A stretch of DNA of 8,153 bases. It comes from JAEVZK01 sp038202925 (lineage in GTDB: Bacteria > Armatimonadota > Fimbriimonadia > Fimbriimonadales > Fimbriimonadaceae). The DNA lies in NCBI GenBank assembly GCA_038202925.1, contig JBBREM010000116.1, positions 1 through 8,153 on the forward strand, given 5' to 3'. Below are positions 4,985 through 8,153 of the stretch, in pieces; the first letter of the stretch is position 1; each line of letters opens with the position of its first letter. The notes under the pieces were generated by a model. It had not been told where the DNA came from and did not search any database. It saw only the letters and a program-made list of their open reading frames with translations. Position numbers and translations under genes: made by a program.

Positions 4985-6205
4985 CTTAAGCGCTGCTGGT
5001 GCAGGCGGCGTTACGGGTTCTTTGGCGCTGGTGGCCTTGGCGATGAGGGCTTGCATTCGGGCTACCGTCTTCTCCCAGCCGGAGCCGTTGGCCTTGGCGA
5101 TGCCTTTGGCGATCCACTCGGCGTGATCCCCGGCGAGGATCTTCTCGACTCGGTCGACGAAGGCTTGGGCGTCTTTCTCGATGAAGACGGTGTCCTGATA
5201 CTGGCGGACGACATCGGCGACGGGGGTGCTGATGACGGGCTTGCCGGTGGCTAGGTATTCGAGTGCCTTGGTCGGGTTGATGAACTCGGTGGCCTCGTTG
5301 ATGGCGAAGGCCATCATGCAGACATCGAACCCCTTGCAGTAGCCGGGCAGCTCTTTATAGTCACGGCCGCCGAGCCAGTGGAGGTTCGCGGCCTGGGGAA
5401 GGTCCTTCGGGTCGACTTTAACGACGGGACCCACCATGACGAACGACCACTCCGGCCGCATCGCCGACATCCCCTCGATAAGGGTGTAATCCACGCGCTC
5501 GTCGATGACTCCGAACCAGCCGATCACCGGGCCGTGCAGGTCTGCGATATCCTGCGGGATCGGGGTCTCTTCGAGCTGGGCCTTGCCGAAGTGCTCGGCT
5601 TCGACGCCGCAGCCGAAGAAATGCACGTTAGGGTGCTGCTTGCTCTTCTTGAGCCACAGCTCGTATCCCCCGGTGAAGACGATATCGGCGCGCTGCATCA
5701 GGCGCTTTTCCTGATCGATCAGCTCGGGCGGCGCACCTTTGAACTGGGACAGCTCATCCATGCAATCGTAAATGACGCCTTGATTCTCGAAATGGCCAAG
5801 CGACCAAGCGGCCTCCATCGGGCTGTAATACCAAAGCAGCGGGCAGTCGAACTCGCCCTGCATGTTGGCGGTCTCGATGGCCTGGCGAGCGAAGGTGCGG
5901 AGGGTCTCGTGCAGGGTCGGGCTGAAGCGCTCGGTCTCGCTGAGATGCACGGTCGAGACCATGATGTTCGGCGCGACGGCGTCGAGTTCGAGCGTGCCCT
6001 CGTCGGCGTTGGCGAGATCGAAAATGGGCTCTTCGATGAAGAGAATGCGGTGCTTGGCGGCGAATCGGCTCAGAAACTGCTGTGGCCTTTGCCACACGAA
6101 GTTCCAGCGAAGGTGGCTAAATACCACGATGCCGGGCTCGCTGGTCCGAGGGACGGACAGGACCGAACCGGGCAGGCTCACGCCATTTAACTCGCCATTC
6201 TGCAT
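4982..6205 (-). CDS. GT-B fold glycosyltransferase (GT1/GT4-like), partner of the mutase
   Basis: A complete 407-residue protein with no signal peptide, so it probably acts on the cytoplasmic face of the membrane. The N-terminal half has GIVVFSHLRWNFVWQRPQQFLSR (25-47) and HRILFIEEP (52-60). From memory, this opening belongs to a family of bacterial glycosyltransferases often found in polysaccharide loci. The C-terminal Rossmann domain shows IGWFGVIDERVDY (228-240), the FVMVGP strand (255-260), LHWLGGRDYKELPGY (275-289), and the nucleotide-sugar block NEATEFINPTKALEYLATGK (303-322) followed by PVIST. The start is supported by AAGGAG at 6221-6216, ten bases upstream. The mutase downstream suggests that the donor may be UDP-galactofuranose, but donor and acceptor cannot be read from the sequence. 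The C-terminus is Ala/Pro/Lys-rich and disordered. Confidence 0.85.
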   Translation of the reverse strand: MQNGELNGVSLPGSVLSVPRTSEPGIVVFSHLRWNFVWQRPQQFLSRFAAKHRILFIEEPIFDLANADEGTLELDAVAPNIMVSTVHLSETERFSPTLHETLRTFARQAIETANMQGEFDCPLLWYYSPMEAAWSLGHFENQGVIYDCMDELSQFKGAPPELIDQEKRLMQRADIVFTGGYELWLKKSKQHPNVHFFGCGVEAEHFGKAQLEETPIPQDIADLHGPVIGWFGVIDERVDYTLIEGMSAMRPEWSFVMVGPVVKVDPKDLPQAANLHWLGGRDYKELPGYCKGFDVCMMAFAINEATEFINPTKALEYLATGKPVISTPVADVVRQYQDTVFIEKDAQAFVDRVEKILAGDHAEWIAKGIAKANGSGWEKTVARMQALIAKATSAKEPVTPPAPAALK

Positions 6206-6464
6206 GAATGCCTCTCTCCTTGTAGCTGCCTGGGATACGTAGATTTAGAAGTCTGAAAAGGTGAGCTTTCGCGACTTACTGCCCGGGAGCTGTGCCTGTA
6301 AGACCAGTCGGCAACCTGATTTGTTTCGGCGGCGAGGCGCTGGAAGGCAATTGTATGCCCAGCAAATGGTCCTACCGCTGTTGATAATCGGGATGTGTTC
6401 GACAACGCTGTCGCTCCTCCCTGTCGTATACCACCGCACCTGGCAATCCGTAAAGTGGAAAACT
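6206..6464. other. Intergenic region upstream of the glycosyltransferase-mutase pair
   Basis: About 260 bases carry no recognised gene. The gap is long enough to hold a promoter for the glycosyltransferase operon. The best -10-like hexamer on the minus strand is TACAAT (6355-6350), without a good -35 17 bases upstream, so I leave it as a weak candidate. A small 5-bp inverted repeat (CGACA/TGTCG) lies near 6404-6417. No terminator for the VanW gene is visible. Short open frames here lack protein-like composition. Confidence 0.45.
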
Positions 6465-7322
6465 CTAGCGGTATTGGATCACGCGATCCATGCTGGGGTA
6501 GCTGTCCATCGAAATCACTTCCTTCAGAGTACCTGTGATTCGATAGACGGCGACCTGGAAGCCGGCCCTGCCGGTGTTCCGGATGCGGGCGCGGCCGTGG
6601 TTCGTGCCGATGGTGTAGGTGCCGGGCTGCAGCATCTCTCGCACCTGCTGGGTGACGATGGGTTTTTCCTTCAGAGCGTGGGGGCCGTAGATCCCGATGT
6701 TGAGACGGCTGCCGTCGATGCTGCCGATAATGCGCACGGGATAGGGGTGCGGGTTCTTAAACTTGAGATCGATCGCGCTGAAGGCGACGGCAGCGTCTCG
6801 GCCGGGCGGCACGTAACTGGGCTGGAAGCGGTGGCGGCTGCGCTCGACGATCTCCATGCCGCTGAGCAGGGCAGCGTTGTACAGGGTGGTGGAGGTTTGG
6901 CAGACCCCTCCGCCCCAGCTCTCGATGAGCTGGCCGTTGTAGCTGACGGGGGCGCGGCGGTATCCCTCGTCACGCGAGAAGCTGCCGACGACCTTGTTGA
7001 AGGAGAAGGTTGCGCCGGGGGCGATGGTGACCCCGCTGATCTTGCCGAGCGAGAGCTCGGAGTTGTGGCGCTGGCTCTTTGTTCGTCCAGCTAGGGAGGT
7101 CGTGTAGGCAGCGAGGCACACCTCGCCGGGGTGGGAGAAGGTCGCGACGGCAGAGATTATCGCGCCTATGACCAATATCGTTGCGACGGCGCGACTGATA
7201 CTTCCGCCTCGGGCTGGACTTACCTGGGGCTCGAGGGCTGGACGCCCTGCAGACTCTCGGACGGGACGCCCGCGCAACTCATGGGCGGGACGCCCACGCC
7301 ACCGCTCATGCCACTTTGTCAT
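6465..7322 (-). CDS. VanW-family membrane-anchored protein
   Basis: A complete 285-residue protein. An Arg-rich, probably cytoplasmic N-terminus (1-44) precedes one membrane segment (about 45-62, AVATILVIGAIISAVATF). The VanW domain then lies outside the membrane (about 68-215). Hallmarks are RTKSQRHNSEL (80-90), IAPGATFSFNKVVG (100-113), the Gly-Cys core WGGGVCQTSTTLYNAAL (136-152), IVERSRHRFQPSYVPPGRDAAV (158-179) and FKNPHPYPV (188-196). VanW proteins occur in some vancomycin-resistance clusters and in many envelope proteins, but their reaction is not established. The last 70 residues (LQPGTYTIGTNHGRARIRN) are a beta-rich extension. The start at 7322 has AAAGGTGA (7334-7327) just upstream, and ATGA overlaps the upstream A2M stop, so translation is probably coupled. 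The N-terminus is encoded by a 24-bp tandem repeat. It does not by itself indicate antibiotic resistance. Confidence 0.9.
   Translation of the reverse strand: MTKWHERWRGRPAHELRGRPVRESAGRPALEPQVSPARGGSISRAVATILVIGAIISAVATFSHPGEVCLAAYTTSLAGRTKSQRHNSELSLGKISGVTIAPGATFSFNKVVGSFSRDEGYRRAPVSYNGQLIESWGGGVCQTSTTLYNAALLSGMEIVERSRHRFQPSYVPPGRDAAVAFSAIDLKFKNPHPYPVRIIGSIDGSRLNIGIYGPHALKEKPIVTQQVREMLQPGTYTIGTNHGRARIRNTGRAGFQVAVYRITGTLKEVISMDSYPSMDRVIQYR
7211..7295. repeat. 24-bp tandem repeat encoding the N-terminus of the VanW protein
   Basis: The core GGACGCCC recurs at 7240-7247, 7264-7271 and 7288-7295, spaced exactly 24 bases apart. A fourth, weaker copy begins with GGGCTGGAC at 7211, again 24 bases from the same string at 7235. 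On the minus strand the units encode GRPAHELR, GRPVRESA and GRPALEPQ. Twenty-four is a multiple of three, so copy changes keep the frame. Core spacing is read directly from the sequence. Confidence 0.8.
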
Positions 7323-8153
7323 TCGGTCACCTTTAGCAGAGCCTCGCCGGTCGTGGCGCTTTGGCTGGGATCGTACATGTTGGAGATACCCGTCGGCATC
7401 GCGTGGCCGAGGCCGATCTGCTCGGCCCGCATCGTGTAGGTGAGGGTCTGCTTGCCCGACGCCAGGTAGCGCATGAAGAACGCGGCGCGGTCGTCGCGGA
7501 CGACGGTCTGCGACCACCAGTAGCCCCAATCCTCGCCTTCGGGCACGAAATCGCGCTCGGTGATGCGGCAGCCACTGGGAATCGGGTCTTCAACCATGAT
7601 GAACTCGCGATCCTGGTTGCTGTAGATCGCCAGCACGACTTGGATCAGATCGCCGGACTTGGCCTCGTCGATACTGCGCTTGGAGGGGAGCAGGCGCATG
7701 GTGCCGTCTTCAAGGCGCTGAGGCTCGAGGAGGTAGTAGTTGCGCAGGATGCTGAGGCCGTTGTCGCTGCGCAGGGGCATCAGCTTGTCCTCAACGACGG
7801 TCTGATCGAGGCGGGCGGAGTAGTAGCACATCTCGCCGCCGATCTTGGTCAGCGAGATCGTGTTTGCTCCCGACTTGAGGTCCTTGATGGGGAGCGTGAT
7901 CTTCAGATCGGGGCTGAAGATCGAGGAGGGATCCATGTGGATGGTCTTCGCCGGGCCGCCGTTAATCGACACTTGGACATCGAACGTCTGGCCCAGCTCC
8001 TTCGAGGTCTTGAGATAGTCCGCTAGGGCAATCACGGCGAGGGCGGTGTCGCGCGTGCTCGACCAGCCATCGCCCTGTCGACCCAGCATGATTTGGCGGA
8101 CGATTTTGGGAATGACCGGGTCTTGCGGCGCGAGTTTGGTCAGAGCGATCAGA
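7319..8153 (-). CDS. Bacterial alpha-2-macroglobulin, C-terminal part (gene starts beyond the right edge)
   Basis: The visible 277 residues are the end of a large periplasmic alpha-2-macroglobulin (YfaS-like), a trap-like inhibitor thought to protect the envelope from foreign proteases. The reading frame stays open to the window edge. The first 46 residues (LIALTKLAPQDPVIPK..., then GDGWSSTRDTALAVIALADYL) are the last helices of the alpha-toroid thioester-containing domain. Beta-sandwich domains follow, with family features LRSDNGLSILRNYYL, GDLIQVVLAIYSNQDREFIMVEDPIPSG, RDDRAAFFMRYLASGKQTLTYTMRA and MYDPSQSATT close to the C-terminus. The thioester site itself would lie upstream, outside the window, so I cannot tell whether it is intact. 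The stop (7321-7319) overlaps the VanW start. Confidence 0.9.
   Translation of the reverse strand, partial: LIALTKLAPQDPVIPKIVRQIMLGRQGDGWSSTRDTALAVIALADYLKTSKELGQTFDVQVSINGGPAKTIHMDPSSIFSPDLKITLPIKDLKSGANTISLTKIGGEMCYYSARLDQTVVEDKLMPLRSDNGLSILRNYYLLEPQRLEDGTMRLLPSKRSIDEAKSGDLIQVVLAIYSNQDREFIMVEDPIPSGCRITERDFVPEGEDWGYWWSQTVVRDDRAAFFMRYLASGKQTLTYTMRAEQIGLGHAMPTGISNMYDPSQSATTGEALLKVTE

Noticed and set aside
5378..6190. Open frame on the plus strand (270 codons)
   Set aside because: It is antisense to the glycosyltransferase gene, with no ribosome binding site or recognisable domain.
6187..6439. Two small minus-strand frames in the gap before the glycosyltransferase (64 and 72 codons)
   Set aside because: One has no ribosome binding site and the other uses TTG. 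They overlap each other in different frames and resemble no known small protein.
6261..7094. Open frame on the plus strand (277 codons) covering the gap and most of the VanW gene
   Set aside because: It is a mirror of the VanW coding frame. The product is Ala/Gly/Asp/Val-rich without motifs, and the part in the gap shows no protein character.
6465..7322. Reading the VanW gene as a vancomycin-resistance determinant
   Set aside because: No vanHAX, vanR or vanS genes are present in the window. VanW domains are widespread in envelope proteins unrelated to resistance.

Overview
This window looks like chromosomal DNA from a GC-rich bacterium with an outer membrane. All five supported genes lie on the minus strand. 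The best clue to the cell type is a complete S-layer-homology (SLH) porin: signal peptide, one SLH domain, a coiled coil, then a long beta-barrel ending in Phe. This architecture is typical of non-proteobacterial diderms such as Armatimonadota, Deinococcus-Thermus, Cyanobacteria and Negativicutes. The SLH porin together with abundant heptamer and hairpin repeats makes me lean towards Armatimonadota (Fimbriimonas-like). That placement is inference from memory, not a search.

Layout in transcription order (right to left). (1) 8153-7319 is the C-terminal end of a bacterial alpha-2-macroglobulin. Its stop overlaps the start of (2), a membrane-anchored VanW-family protein (7322-6465), by four bases (ATGA). 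(3) After a gap of about 260 bases with no recognisable gene comes a GT-B glycosyltransferase (6205-4982), followed by (4) a UDP-galactopyranose mutase of the eukaryotic (fungal-like) type (4919-3321). Together these two look like a galactofuranose-glycan pair. (5) About 500 non-coding bases follow, holding dispersed repeats, three hairpins and a good sigma-70-type promoter. This promoter serves (6) the SLH porin (2818-689), which ends in a textbook Rho-independent terminator (669-639). (7) A promoter-containing gap leads into an ECF-type RNA polymerase sigma factor (303-1), whose C-terminal half lies outside the window.

Most of the genes concern the cell envelope: an outer-membrane porin attached to the wall, a Galf-type sugar pathway, a periplasmic protease trap (A2M) and a VanW protein. 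The ECF sigma factor could be an envelope-responsive regulator, but nothing here proves that.

The most unusual material is repetitive. Short arrays of 7-bp units (GTTGGGC-like, GATCGGT-like and AGAGATC-like) occur at five places. They bracket the mutase gene in mirror order and run into its coding sequence, forming an unusual C-terminal tail. A separate 24-bp tandem repeat encodes the arginine-rich cytoplasmic N-terminus of the VanW protein. I did not find a convincing defence system, CRISPR array, transposase, tRNA or rRNA.
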